DNA of 64,000 nt from Flavobacterium soli DSM 19725. GTDB taxonomy: Bacteria > Bacteroidota > Bacteroidia > Flavobacteriales > Flavobacteriaceae. Below the pieces are notes generated by a model. That model saw only the letters and a list, made by a program, of their open reading frames with translations, was not told the origin of the DNA and did not search any database. A program made the translations under genes and the position numbers. Positions 16,513 through 25,223 of the stretch are shown in pieces (the first letter of the stretch is position 1; every line of letters starts with the position of its first letter). The DNA lies in NCBI RefSeq assembly GCF_000422705.1, contig NZ_AUGO01000007.1:264719-328718 (forward strand), read 5' to 3'.

Positions 16513-17532
16513 TTATGTAAAGTTTTTTTGTAAAATTCCTAAAACATCATTTATATTACTTAAAACATGGCAATTATATATGTCATTCAGTTTATGCTTA
16601 TTAATTATTGAGCGTAATTCTCTTTCAGTAAAAAAAAAGTCAAAATATGGAAGAGATGCCGTTACATGTAAAAAATCAATAGTGTCGTTCCCATCTTTAT
16701 ATTTTCTTGTTTTATTCCATCTAATCTCGGCATTCATTAACGGAAATATTCTATATGATGGTAGTTCATTTTTAAACTTGTTATACTTTGAAAAATTATA
16801 AATCATATTACACCATCCTTTTGAATCTATATTCTTCTTTTCCTCTTCAGAAACAATTTTTCCTGTTTCTGAAAAATACATTTCCTCGTAATACTGATTA
16901 AAATCATTCTCAAATACTTCTAAATAACCTCCAAGTTCAGATAAATACATTTCATTAAAATTTTTATTTTGAGTACTATATTGTTCCTTAGCGTAATTCA
17001 ATGCTTCAATGTTGTCTTTAAAATAAAAAGGTTTTAGATTTGAAGTTGATTCCAGGAAACTTATGATTTTTTCAAAAGTTAAGTTTTCTAGGAAATCTAC
17101 AAATCTTTCATTTAGCATTTCCGGATTCTGTTTTACAAAGAAAGGATTTAATAGATTTAGTGATAATTTAGTCCATACAACTGTATTAATATCATAAAAC
17201 TGATTACTTGTATGTCGTCTTACAAAATCTATGAATTCAAGTTTTTGTCTTTCTTTTTCATTTACTATTGAAATTCCCTTGGATAATCTATCAATAAGTT
17301 GAGCAGACTTTCGCAATGAATTCATATCTGTTTGCTTAAGAATTTCCCAAAATGTAATTTCACTAGTTGGCACAATTATTTTATCTTCTTTTACTAACTT
17401 TTCCAAAACACTGAGTAATGCTTTATCTTCAGGAGTTTTACAATCTGTTATTCTAATCCAATAATTTGTATCTAAGTATATTTTTTTTAGATGACTTATG
17501 GATTGACCAATTTTTATCTGTCTATTTAACAA
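16513..17532 (-). CDS. PIN-like nuclease domain protein, otherwise unknown
   Basis: A 339-residue cytoplasmic protein. The start IYLDTNYWIRI (Asp at about 21) and VPTSEITFWEIL (Glu at about 63) look like the first acidic residues of a PIN-type RNase fold. Near the C-terminus, NDTIDFLHVTASLPYFDFFF supplies further Asp residues in a PIN-like pattern (D-x-x-H-V-x-x-x-x-x-x-D-x-F-x-T). The middle 180 residues are helical and unlike a simple VapC toxin, which is only about 130 residues. I call it a PIN-like protein with a large helical insert; no partner antitoxin is seen. Confidence 0.65.
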   Translation of the reverse strand: MLNRQIKIGQSISHLKKIYLDTNYWIRITDCKTPEDKALLSVLEKLVKEDKIIVPTSEITFWEILKQTDMNSLRKSAQLIDRLSKGISIVNEKERQKLEFIDFVRRHTSNQFYDINTVVWTKLSLNLLNPFFVKQNPEMLNERFVDFLENLTFEKIISFLESTSNLKPFYFKDNIEALNYAKEQYSTQNKNFNEMYLSELGGYLEVFENDFNQYYEEMYFSETGKIVSEEEKKNIDSKGWCNMIYNFSKYNKFKNELPSYRIFPLMNAEIRWNKTRKYKDGNDTIDFLHVTASLPYFDFFFTERELRSIINKHKLNDIYNCHVLSNINDVLGILQKNFT

Positions 17533-17703
17533 TTTTTATTTTTTTAAGAATTGAATTTCAAAATGTCAGGCAACTTCTAGCGGCTTTGCGAGGTTACGAA
17601 GTTTGAACACCTATATTTTCTACTAAGATAGAATTTTAGTAGAAAAAATGAAATTTCCAAATATTTTATAATCTCGTAAAATCGCTTATAGCTGTAGCTT
17701 TTT

Positions 17704-18645
17704 CTATTTCATTCGTTCTCGGGCTTCAATCTGTTCGTTATACCAAAATTTTTGAGTTGTAAAATCTAAAGGCCAATCTTGTTGTGCTTTTGCTTTTATA
17801 GAATTGTTTTCAATAGTGAGCATATATTCGTAAGCGTCAATTTGTTCGTTAACCCAAAACTCTTGTGTAGTAAAATCATTTGGCCAATCTCTATTTGCTT
17901 TCGCTTTCAATTTTTCAATAATTGATTCCTTTTCAATATCAGCTTTATCTTTTTCTACAGTAGCAACTGTTTCAATTTCTGTATCATTTGCTTGTTCGGT
18001 TTGAACTACAGTTTCTGTTGGTGTTGAAGTTTTATCTTTATCGCCTAAATTTGCGATTACGATCAAGCTAATAATCACGGTAACTCCAATTTTCCAACCT
18101 TTTGAAATTGAGGAGTTCTTCCAAAGGGCATAAAGTCCAACTGGAAAAAAGAGTATGCATAAAATTACGACTAACCAAGTTTTTTCATACCAAGCACTTG
18201 AATTCGAATTGTTGTTTTCCATAAAATTTAAATTTTGAGAAGTTGGATAATTATTTGTGGGTTGAATAGTATTGATTTGTTTTATTGCGGAAGTATTAGT
18301 TTCACTTTCAGAAGACAATATCCTAGAAGTGCTGGAAAGAATATTTTCAATATTTTTTCTATTTTTTCCCATATCAAATGCCCCGCCAAACATTATTCCT
18401 GTTTTTGGTGAAGAAGTTATTTGAACTTTGGTTCGGTTCTCCGAAATTTCTGATAACTGAATAGGAATATTTTCGCCCCAACTATGCAAACTAACTCCTG
18501 CTTTTACTACAAACCTACCCTGTAATCGATCTGCGCTTTCAATTTTCAATCCGTTAATTGTCGGAATTGCTTTTTTCATTGCCTCGAAAACTTTGTCTTT
18601 CGACATTGGAAACTCGCTTTCCCCATTGTGATCTAAAAATGCCAT
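17704..18645 (-). CDS. Two-helix membrane protein with C-terminal tandem motif
   Basis: 313 residues. Residues 1-100 form a soluble beta-rich domain (FEAMKKAIPTINGLKIESAD, then GRFVVKAGVSLHSWG), followed by a Ser/Asn-rich linker, two hydrophobic helices (about 155-170 and 185-200) and a charged tail. The tail carries two copies of KAKA-x-x-DWP-x-DFTTQ-x-FW-x-NEQI-x-A about 27 residues apart (both copies easily aligned). Function unknown. Divergent from nothing close; the 883 bp upstream contain no obvious gene. Confidence 0.7.
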   Translation of the reverse strand: MAFLDHNGESEFPMSKDKVFEAMKKAIPTINGLKIESADRLQGRFVVKAGVSLHSWGENIPIQLSEISENRTKVQITSSPKTGIMFGGAFDMGKNRKNIENILSSTSRILSSESETNTSAIKQINTIQPTNNYPTSQNLNFMENNNSNSSAWYEKTWLVVILCILFFPVGLYALWKNSSISKGWKIGVTVIISLIVIANLGDKDKTSTPTETVVQTEQANDTEIETVATVEKDKADIEKESIIEKLKAKANRDWPNDFTTQEFWVNEQIDAYEYMLTIENNSIKAKAQQDWPLDFTTQKFWYNEQIEARERMK

Positions 18646-18768
18646 AGTCTATTATTTATTGATTAAGTTAATTTTGATTTCAAAACTACATAGGCAGAAA
18701 TAGCATTCCTTACGGTTTTCCGTAAAAACCTAAAATAATTTAAAAAAAATATCCAACCTTTATAAAAA

Positions 18769-19083
18769 CCATTACTAGCAAGGCTTCACAGTATCTCCTT
18801 TTTAGCAAAGAAACTACTCAAAGAGCTTAATTTCCTACTCTATCATTTCCAGAACGTATCGAGCGACACTAAAAACTCGCTCAGGAAGCTTTCCTCTGAA
18901 ACGCCATCTCTGGCTCTTGTAAAAACAAGACTATTATCTCAACGCCCAAGTTATTTGGCTCAACTTACTGGAAAAGAACTTGCTTTTTCATTAAAAGAAC
19001 TTGGAATTACAACTTTTTTACTCGTGGTGTGCGTTATGGGTATGCTCAACCACCCTATAGGCATACTCGAAACTACTTTTTAG
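18769..19083 (+). pseudogene. Possible gene remnant without start codon
   Basis: A 104-codon plus-strand frame, open but without an early ATG, reads as plausible protein: a helical stretch with SLRKLSSETPSLALVKTRLL and SYLAQLTGKELAFSLKELGI, ending in a hydrophobic segment. Preceded by a stop. It could be a decayed gene or chance in AT-rich DNA; I recognise no family. Confidence 0.3.
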
Positions 19084-19444
19084 ATCATGACTGTATATCG
19101 AAATACTTATGGCATCAGGGGCATATGAGTATGCAAGATAGCAATTGCAGCTTCCTAATATTACTTTTTTTAGTGCGCTAATTCAAACATACCTACAATA
19201 AGTTGATGGAGTTTTCTATCTACTAAACATTTTTTAATTAGTAAAAAATGGTCCTATTAAAACTACTGCTAATTAAAGCTACATAGAACTTGTTGCTTAA
19301 TAATATCGCTCGACTTTATTGTCTTTAAATCGCTGAGAATGCTCAGTTCAAAATCCTAAATAACTGATTATGCAGAGGAAAACGTAGTAAAAATCTAGTA
19401 AATGTTATCACTAAAGTGCAGGCGTTTTTAGGTTTCTTATTTGT

Positions 19445-19476
19445 AATTTTATACTTTCATTAAAAAGTATAAAATT
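19445..19476. promoter_or_regulatory. Perfect palindrome upstream of the 569-residue protein gene
   Basis: AATTTTATACTTT (19445-19457) and AAAGTATAAAATT (19464-19476) are a 13-bp perfect inverted repeat with a 6-bp spacer, 53 bp before the start codon at 19529. The position suits an operator, or a hairpin in the 5' leader. Confidence 0.45.
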
Positions 19477-19528
19477 TAAGCTTTACTAGATGAGTCCAAA
19501 GGATAACAATGAATAACACAATGACAAT

Positions 19529-21238
19529 GTGAAAGAAGAAAGAAAAAATTACGATGGTACAAAAGCAAGAGAAATGAAGCACACATACGTATTTAAAGAA
19601 TATAGTGACAAAATTAGACACTTTATTCCAATTTATAATAAAAACTCAGGTAAACAGTATCCAATTAGTAAAGCAAATGAAGTATTAGAAGTTTTTGAGT
19701 TGGAATTGTATCGTAGTCCTGAAAAACCACCGTATGATAATTTTATTCAGCAGACCAACAGGCAATTAGGCTTACTTATAGAATATTTTGGAGATGTTTT
19801 TCACGATCGATCTGCAGAGCATGGAGTAGTGCCTAGTCATACCTACTATAAGATAATATTACCAAAGAAAACCTACTATAAAATAATGGAAGTTATTAAT
19901 GATAACGGTTTGCTTCAAATTCGGGATCTTATTTTTGAGATTATTGCCATTGCCCAGCAAAATTATACAGATGATATTGTCTTTTGGGAAATGGAATCCA
20001 GTAAAAAACTAATAACTACAGCACCAAAAGAAAGTGCTAAAGCAATTGAAATACTTACAAAAGCAAATCCTTTAAATTTACTTGACCCAGCAAATAAAGG
20101 CTCTAGGCTGGAAGGGATAAATTTTTTATTTAACGATGCAGTCATAAAGATTGAACACGAATGGCTTGCCGGTGAATTTATAGAACATTTTAAGGAACAC
20201 TATAATAATTTACTTTTTAAAGATTGGAAGAAAGATTTGGAAAGGTACCCGCTTAGATTTCACGAAAATAAAGACAAATTAAATTATAGGTTCAAGCTGG
20301 CAATTTCTTTCTACAATCTATTTATAGAAACTGGTCTTTTTAAGATTGAGAAGGAAGTACGTACACCCAATGTTTTAATGACATGTATCGCAAAATTGAT
20401 GGGGTTTTGCCTTATAAATGTGTTTAAAGATGGAGATTCAGATACTGAAAAGTCGAAAGTTGTTCGAAACTGGATTAGGAGATCGAATTTTCGGAGAGTT
20501 TTACCCTATCAAAATATTAAGGCTGATATGGTCAAGCTGGAAAAATATTTTCCAAGGAATTTTTTAGGATTAGGTGAAGATATCAAAAGAGCTGATGCTA
20601 TTAGTGCTGCGATGTATTTTAGTAAGCGTTTTGGTCTTGAAAATATAGGACCGGATCTAGCACACTTATATCAATGCTTGGTGCAGGTTAATTTTTATAT
20701 TGGTCATCAGGTTACAGGACAAGGAATGCGAAGTCCTTCTAATTTTCCAGAATTTGAAGCATTTAAAAGTTTGATGAGTGGCATTCAAAAAGGGCAAAAG
20801 ATTGAAAGCATATTATTTAAAATGGAGGGTGTAGATGGCGAGCAGTCTATAAATTCCACTTTGCCATTGCAGCTAATTAGTGATGCAATAAAAAGGTATC
20901 AATATACAAACAGGGTCGAGATAGATACAGAACTTTATAAAGTTCATTTTGAAAAAGAACAAAATGGAGCAATACAGATTAAAAGTGAAAATAGGTTTTC
21001 AGAACCAGAGGAAAGATTTATAGTTGATTTTGTCGGAGGGTTTTATAATTATTTAAAGAATGAAACAAGAACACCACAAAAGGAATATGATCCGAAATTC
21101 AGATTTTACAATATTATCGCGATTTTTTTAAGTCATTCTCGTTTCTTTTATCGGGAGCAGGAATTGGAGGGCTATGCTATAGAGATGGTTAAAAAATGGC
21201 ATTCCTTATATCTTATAAAAAACGGCCTTGATCTGTAA
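19529..21238 (+). CDS. Large hypothetical protein, possibly accessory
   Basis: A 569-residue, probably cytoplasmic and mainly helical protein. It appears to start with GTG; an alternative is the in-frame ATG 15 codons later, giving MKHTYVFKEYSDKIRHFIPI. A 7-codon ATG frame (19509-19532) overlaps the GTG start, which could couple translation. No signal peptide, membrane segment or nucleotide-binding motif is evident, and I recognise no family. Followed by a single-helix membrane protein on the same strand and a decayed HEPN gene. The base composition is AT-rich like its neighbours. Confidence 0.65.
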   Translation: MKEERKNYDGTKAREMKHTYVFKEYSDKIRHFIPIYNKNSGKQYPISKANEVLEVFELELYRSPEKPPYDNFIQQTNRQLGLLIEYFGDVFHDRSAEHGVVPSHTYYKIILPKKTYYKIMEVINDNGLLQIRDLIFEIIAIAQQNYTDDIVFWEMESSKKLITTAPKESAKAIEILTKANPLNLLDPANKGSRLEGINFLFNDAVIKIEHEWLAGEFIEHFKEHYNNLLFKDWKKDLERYPLRFHENKDKLNYRFKLAISFYNLFIETGLFKIEKEVRTPNVLMTCIAKLMGFCLINVFKDGDSDTEKSKVVRNWIRRSNFRRVLPYQNIKADMVKLEKYFPRNFLGLGEDIKRADAISAAMYFSKRFGLENIGPDLAHLYQCLVQVNFYIGHQVTGQGMRSPSNFPEFEAFKSLMSGIQKGQKIESILFKMEGVDGEQSINSTLPLQLISDAIKRYQYTNRVEIDTELYKVHFEKEQNGAIQIKSENRFSEPEERFIVDFVGGFYNYLKNETRTPQKEYDPKFRFYNIIAIFLSHSRFFYREQELEGYAIEMVKKWHSLYLIKNGLDL

Positions 21239-21349
21239 GCTGTTGATATACAACAGGAACAAGATGTATCAAAATTAGTGAAGCTTTGTTCCTTTTAGAA
21301 TTCAGATAACGCACGAAATTTGGACTTATATAACTAAATCTATTTAAAA

Positions 21350-21562
21350 ATGGAAAAATCTAAGTCAAGTGAATCGTTTAAACTCAACTTTTTTGGTTTG
21401 AAGTATGAATGTATTAATCCAGGATCCAAAACTATAATTCTCCTTTTAATGGTACTTTGTTTTTTAACTGTTATCATTATTTTATTTAAGGAGGTAGCTT
21501 TGCCGGCATTCCTATACGGTACGAAAAAAACAAGCTCATTACTGTTAAAAGGTAATTTATAA
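21350..21562 (+). CDS. Small single-pass membrane protein
   Basis: 70 residues with a hydrophilic N-terminus, one strong hydrophobic helix (about 27-47, TIILLLMVLCFLTVIIILF) and a short basic tail. It lies 111 bp after the 569-residue gene on the same strand, so the two may work together. No family recognised; small size makes the call uncertain. Confidence 0.55.
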   Translation: MEKSKSSESFKLNFFGLKYECINPGSKTIILLLMVLCFLTVIIILFKEVALPAFLYGTKKTSSLLLKGNL

Positions 21563-21596
21563 TATCATTTATGATTTAAATTGTAGGCAAGAATTT

Positions 21597-22225
21597 TTAA
21601 CGATGCAGTGTGTCAATTAATTTTTTAAAATTTAATTGCTTATTTTTTATCATTGAATTGATCAATGTATCTCTAAATCGTGAAGTAATAGTAGGGAATT
21701 TTAAGTCAATTAAAACTAAACCTTTTTCACATTTAGTTCAAAACTATGGATCATCGAGTTCCTTTGAGAGTAACAGTCCCATAATAATCTTGAATAGTAA
21801 GATCTTAAGACAGTATCATAAATTGTTTTGTTAACTTTTTTATTCAAAAATTTTATAAAAGTATGGTTTATCTTTTTTGAATATTCTATTAATAAACTTC
21901 GTTCTAAATTTCGGATTCTAAGAAACTCCTTATTGTCTATATTTAATTGCTCTGCCGATGCGTTTACAATTGCATTAATTATATAATCTTCGATAATTAC
22001 TTTTTCTATTTGTTGGGAACTACTAGCAAGAACTGATGATATAATATTTATTAAATTGTTTATGTTATCTGAACAAATTTTTAGTAAGGTTTCGAAATAG
22101 TGCCAATAATCTTCGGGATTTCTTGAAGTTTGTGCCTTGATATATAAGTGTTCGTAATTTAAAAAGTACTCACGACAATCTTTATTAACGTCTGCAAGTA
22201 GCAGGAATGGGTTATAGCTGTACTT
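21597..22225 (-). pseudogene. Decayed HEPN-type protein gene
   Basis: The minus-strand frame from 22225 encodes a helical protein with no start codon (KDCREYFLNYEHLYIKAQTS... to SRLLWDCYSQRNSMIHSFEL), stops in the first frame at a TAG around 21725, and then continues in a second frame (EKGLVLIDLKFPTITSRFRD...) to TAA at 21597-21599. A single missing base near 21735-21738 explains the switch. RNSMIH (codons at 21746-21763) fits the R-x4-H signature of HEPN RNases. The start is missing, so the gene is truncated at 5' and frameshifted. Confidence 0.6.
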
Positions 22226-22397
22226 TCAATTTAGTATTACTTAATCACTATCCCTTTTAAAAAATTTAATAAATATTTATTTGATTTTATTAAATTACTT
22301 TTCTAATCCTACTTTTTAGTAGCACATTCACAAATATTTTTATTGATCATTATATCATAATCCAATAAACTCCCTTTTAAAAGTTATTATTTTAATA

Positions 22398-22423
22398 AAA
22401 AAGAGGCCTTAACGCCTCTTTTT
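22398..22423. terminator. Intrinsic terminator of the XRE gene
   Basis: Perfect 10-bp stem AAAAAGAGGC / GCCTCTTTTT with a 6-nt loop. On the minus strand it follows the XRE stop codon after 26 bp and is flanked by T, so it ends that gene; symmetric A/T tracts allow bidirectional use. Confidence 0.85.
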
Positions 22424-22449
22424 AAAATTAATATGTCATTAATAAAAGC

Positions 22450-22860
22450 CTATCTCACTTTTAGTAGTTTTTCCAAATATTCAATTTTATCTTGCTCGGC
22501 TTTCAATAATCGTTCATAAAGTCTTTTATTCTCTTCTACCGATTCCATTAATTTATCCAAAGGATTAAAGTGACAAACATTGTGAGCACCTATTGGACCT
22601 TGATTAATACTGTTATCACTAAAATTATTAAAATAATTGATCACGCCTTCTTCACTAAAATTCTTAATAGCTTCAACACTAACCCCAAGTGCCTTCGCCA
22701 CCTCAGCCAGTTTGTCCTCCTCAATCGTTTCGCTGTTCTCCATAATGGAAACCGCCTGCTGGCTGGTGCCCATGGCCTGGGCCAAGGCTTCCTGTTTCAT
22801 ATCCTTTAATTCGCGGATGCGGCTGATCTTGCGTCCGATGTGGTTTTTGGTTGGTGTCAT
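22450..22860 (-). CDS. XRE-family helix-turn-helix regulator
   Basis: 136 residues. The N-terminal half is a Cro/C1-type helix-turn-helix (MKQEALAQAMGTSQQAVSIM then EDKLAEVAKALGVSVEAIKN). The C-terminal half has an Asn-rich segment and a coiled coil (LMESVEENKRLYERLLKAEQ...). Divergent from the nucleotidyltransferase-HEPN gene, the usual place for its regulator. The DNA of its N-terminal half is noticeably GC-richer than that of its C-terminal half, so the island edge seems to lie inside the gene. Confidence 0.9.
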   Translation of the reverse strand: MTPTKNHIGRKISRIRELKDMKQEALAQAMGTSQQAVSIMENSETIEEDKLAEVAKALGVSVEAIKNFSEEGVINYFNNFSDNSINQGPIGAHNVCHFNPLDKLMESVEENKRLYERLLKAEQDKIEYLEKLLKVR

Positions 22861-22864
22861 GGTT

Positions 22865-22897
22865 CAAAGGTAGTATTTGATTGTGTAATAAAGCAAA
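22865..22897 (-). promoter_or_regulatory. Promoter of the XRE gene, apparently leaderless
   Basis: On the minus strand TTTG (22894-22897) and TACCTTTG (22865-22872) are separated by 21 bp and only 4 bp separate the -7 element from the ATG. Transcription would begin at the start codon. Confidence 0.65.
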
Positions 22898-22918
22898 TGT
22901 AAAAAACAGAACGGAAAA

Positions 22919-22949
22919 TGTACCATACAATGGAAAATGATTCGGTACA
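22919..22949. promoter_or_regulatory. Candidate operator between XRE and HEPN genes
   Basis: TGTACC (22919-22924) and GGTACA (22944-22949) form an inverted repeat in the divergent intergenic region; GTAC recurs at about 22963-22976. A dimeric XRE regulator could bind here, but the arms are short. Confidence 0.3.
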
Positions 22950-23026
22950 TGGACCGCATGTGCGTACTTGCAGTACAGAACAAAAATACAAATTTTCATA
23001 CAACTAATAACTAAAAAGCTAAAATT

Positions 23027-23892
23027 ATGCAGGCAATTGAATTTTCACAGCAACAGCTGGTAAGCGAAGTGATTACCGGCCACATCAAAACGGCGGCCAT
23101 TTACTGTTTTGGCACGCACTCTACAGCCTACAGTTCCAGCAGGATACTGGGTCCCGATAAGGGAGTGCAGAAAGAGCACGTCCATCTATACCTCTTGGTC
23201 TTTGTCAGGGAAACGATCGAAAATGCCAACAATGACATCAGTGACAAGATCAGGACAAGGACAGCCGGTCGCATGACCACTACACTGCTTATGCACCCGA
23301 TAAGGGGGCTTAAGAAACTGTGCCATGACCAGCAGTTGTTCTTCTGGCAGGTCATGCGGGACGCTGAACTGTGGTTTGAGGACAAGGACAAGCCGCCCTA
23401 CCTTAACAATGCGGGAATCCCGAAAAGGAATGTAAAGTCCACGGCAAGCTATGTGGCCAACAGGAGCTATGCGAGTGACACGATTTGGGATTGGGTCTAC
23501 AACGATGATAACGCTTCCGGCTCGTATACGGTAAAGATGGCCAGCCTCCATCAGATCGTGGAGCAGACCTGCCTGTCGCTGATCCGAGTTTTCATGGGCT
23601 ATACCCCAATCACTTTGCATTGGGCTACCTGTTTGGGCTTTGCGAATACTTCACCACCATAACGGCTGATTTCTTTCCCCGACAGACCAAGGAGGAGAAG
23701 GCATTGTTCCATTTGCTGAAGCAGCAGCCCAATGGCTTGCGTTTCAGCCGGGCCAGCTATATCAGCTATTTACAGTATGACCTGCTGGAAGAAAGATGCG
23801 GTGCCTTTAAAAGGGAGGCGGACCTGCTAATCCAGAACGATATGGACCGCCTAAGCGAAGCTGAAAAGGAAACCAAGGAAATAAGCAGTTAG
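23027..23892 (+). pseudogene. Degenerate nucleotidyltransferase-HEPN protein gene with a frameshift
   Basis: The first frame (23027-23662) gives 211 residues, N-terminus AIYCFGTHSTAYSSS then HVHLYLLVFV, resembling a minimal nucleotidyltransferase (MNT) whose acidic metal-binding residues are replaced by His, followed by a helical HEPN-like part. The +1 frame continues with GYTPNHFALGYLFGLCEYFT... to 23892. One extra C in the CCCC run at 23604-23607 joins the two into one protein of about 288 residues. A family of MNT-HEPN fusion proteins of this length exists in Bacteroidota, usually beside an XRE gene. The region is GC-richer than the rest of the window. Confidence 0.75.
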
Positions 23893-23896
23893 CAAT

Positions 23897-24460
23897 ATGA
23901 AAAGGAAGAAGATCAATTTTGAAACGCATTTTTGGGCAGCCTACGAGATAGGAAACCCGTTTGAGGTAATCGATGCCCTCTTTGATTATGCGGATCTGGA
24001 ATACTATAAGGAAGGGTTGGCAGAAGCGGTGATGTACTGCCATAAGAAGGAAGTGTACAAGAAAGGGTGTCCCGGAGAGGTGTTTCTTTGCTATGCCGCC
24101 CTCCGCTCCTTTCTGAAAGCATGCTCGGAACTGCAACATAAGGGAAAGAGATGGCAAGTGAAACAGGCACCGGATGCCAAATCGGGCCTCCATCAGGCTT
24201 CATTGACAGCCGAAGAGTATGCCAATCCGTTTAGGGTATTCCAAGGCGCATTTGCCGAGAAATCCTTGGAGGACTTTGAGTTTTTCCTGTGTGAAATGAC
24301 ACGTTTGTCCTTGTCACCCCATACCATAGCGTTTGACACCGATCTGATGACACCGTATATCCATCTGGTCAAGATGCTGGACGCAAGCCAGCTGATGCGG
24401 GAGAGGGGCGTCGAAAAGGGGAAGGGGAAGGCACTGCTTTTTACCAACTTTAGTGATTGA
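23897..24460 (+). CDS. Conserved hypothetical protein downstream of MNT-HEPN
   Basis: 187 residues, soluble, mostly helical, beginning MKRKKINFETHFWAAYEIGN. It starts 4 bp after the stop of the MNT-HEPN gene, so they share an operon, and its end overlaps the convergent MARLKG gene by 11 bp. I recognise no domain. Same GC-rich composition as its neighbours. It could be the partner of a toxin-like system, but that is inference from position. Confidence 0.7.
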   Translation: MKRKKINFETHFWAAYEIGNPFEVIDALFDYADLEYYKEGLAEAVMYCHKKEVYKKGCPGEVFLCYAALRSFLKACSELQHKGKRWQVKQAPDAKSGLHQASLTAEEYANPFRVFQGAFAEKSLEDFEFFLCEMTRLSLSPHTIAFDTDLMTPYIHLVKMLDASQLMRERGVEKGKGKALLFTNFSD

Positions 24461-25223
24461 TTTGGACACATCTCACATCCAGCAAATGAAGCACATTGTA
24501 ACAGCGCTCATACAACGGATACTGCTCTCCATTGGTTTCTTGGAAGAATTCGAGCAGCAACAGCCACAGGAAGATACCCCCACCTGTAGGCGTTTCCGTT
24601 GGCCGGAGGCTAAGGGTGGCTGGTTCAAAATCGATTGCCACGGTGACCATGGGACTGCAATGCAACTGGGAAGCCGTACCTTCCGCATCCACAACAAGCA
24701 CACCGGTCCGAAAACCCACATGCGTGGCGCCTGCAGGACAATCCAGCATCAGACAGGGTAAAAACCTCGACAGCAAGAACGTATGCCCATCCTTCAAGGT
24801 CAACGGACAGCGCAATACGGAACCAAGTGCAGCTTTCCCATTGAACTCAAAGCCACTCAGCAGGTTCCTGCCCTCAGCAGTACGCAACCCCGCCTCTGCG
24901 GTCCGTTGGCCCCGCTCATGCTCCAAATCGTAGCCCTTTACCTTGGACAGTAACGAAACCAGCCGCGTAGTGACACTGGGGTCGGGAGCACAACGCAAAA
25001 GGGCAGCGGCACCATGCCGGATTGCCGCCCCCAGCGTATTCACCCTTCCAAATTCCTGATAGTTCTCCCGCGTACGCTCAAACGCCGGATCCGCATGGAT
25101 CCGCTCCTTCGTAAGCGTATTTTGCTGCTTCACCAGGGTAGCCCCCTTCATATCTTTCCGCTGGTAGAAGGTCAGCCCGCCAAGGGTTCCCCTGAGCTTC
25201 AAAATTCCTTTCAATCGTGCCAT
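24450..25223 (-). CDS. Conserved hypothetical protein, MARLKG-type
   Basis: 257 residues from the ATG at 25221-25223. The N-terminus MARLKGILKLRGTLGGLTFY, then ERTRENYQEFGRVNTLGAAI, and GFEFNGKAAL are a pattern I know from conserved hypothetical proteins of flavobacteria. The upstream in-frame extension to 25298 has no family match. GC-rich; convergent and overlapping with the 187-residue gene. Function unknown. Confidence 0.7.
   Translation of the reverse strand: MARLKGILKLRGTLGGLTFYQRKDMKGATLVKQQNTLTKERIHADPAFERTRENYQEFGRVNTLGAAIRHGAAALLRCAPDPSVTTRLVSLLSKVKGYDLEHERGQRTAEAGLRTAEGRNLLSGFEFNGKAALGSVLRCPLTLKDGHTFLLSRFLPCLMLDCPAGATHVGFRTGVLVVDAEGTASQLHCSPMVTVAIDFEPATLSLRPTETPTGGGIFLWLLLLEFFQETNGEQYPLYERCYNVLHLLDVRCVQINH

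Larger units (their letters stand above)
18646..19528. other. Long intergenic region with a possible gene remnant and palindrome
   Basis: Contains a start-less open frame at 18769-19083 and a perfect palindrome at 19445-19476. Otherwise AT-rich with no gene I can support. Confidence 0.6.

Noticed and set aside
21610..21834. Plus-strand 74-residue frame
   Set aside because: Opposes the decayed HEPN frame, which reads better as protein.
23186..24203. Minus-strand frames opposite MNT-HEPN and the 187-residue gene
   Set aside because: Shadows in GC-rich DNA; the plus-strand frames join into a recognisable architecture after a one-base correction.
24453..24933. Plus-strand frames opposite the MARLKG gene
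   Set aside because: GC-rich DNA opens shadows in several frames; the minus-strand frame has the family N-terminus and a sensible length.
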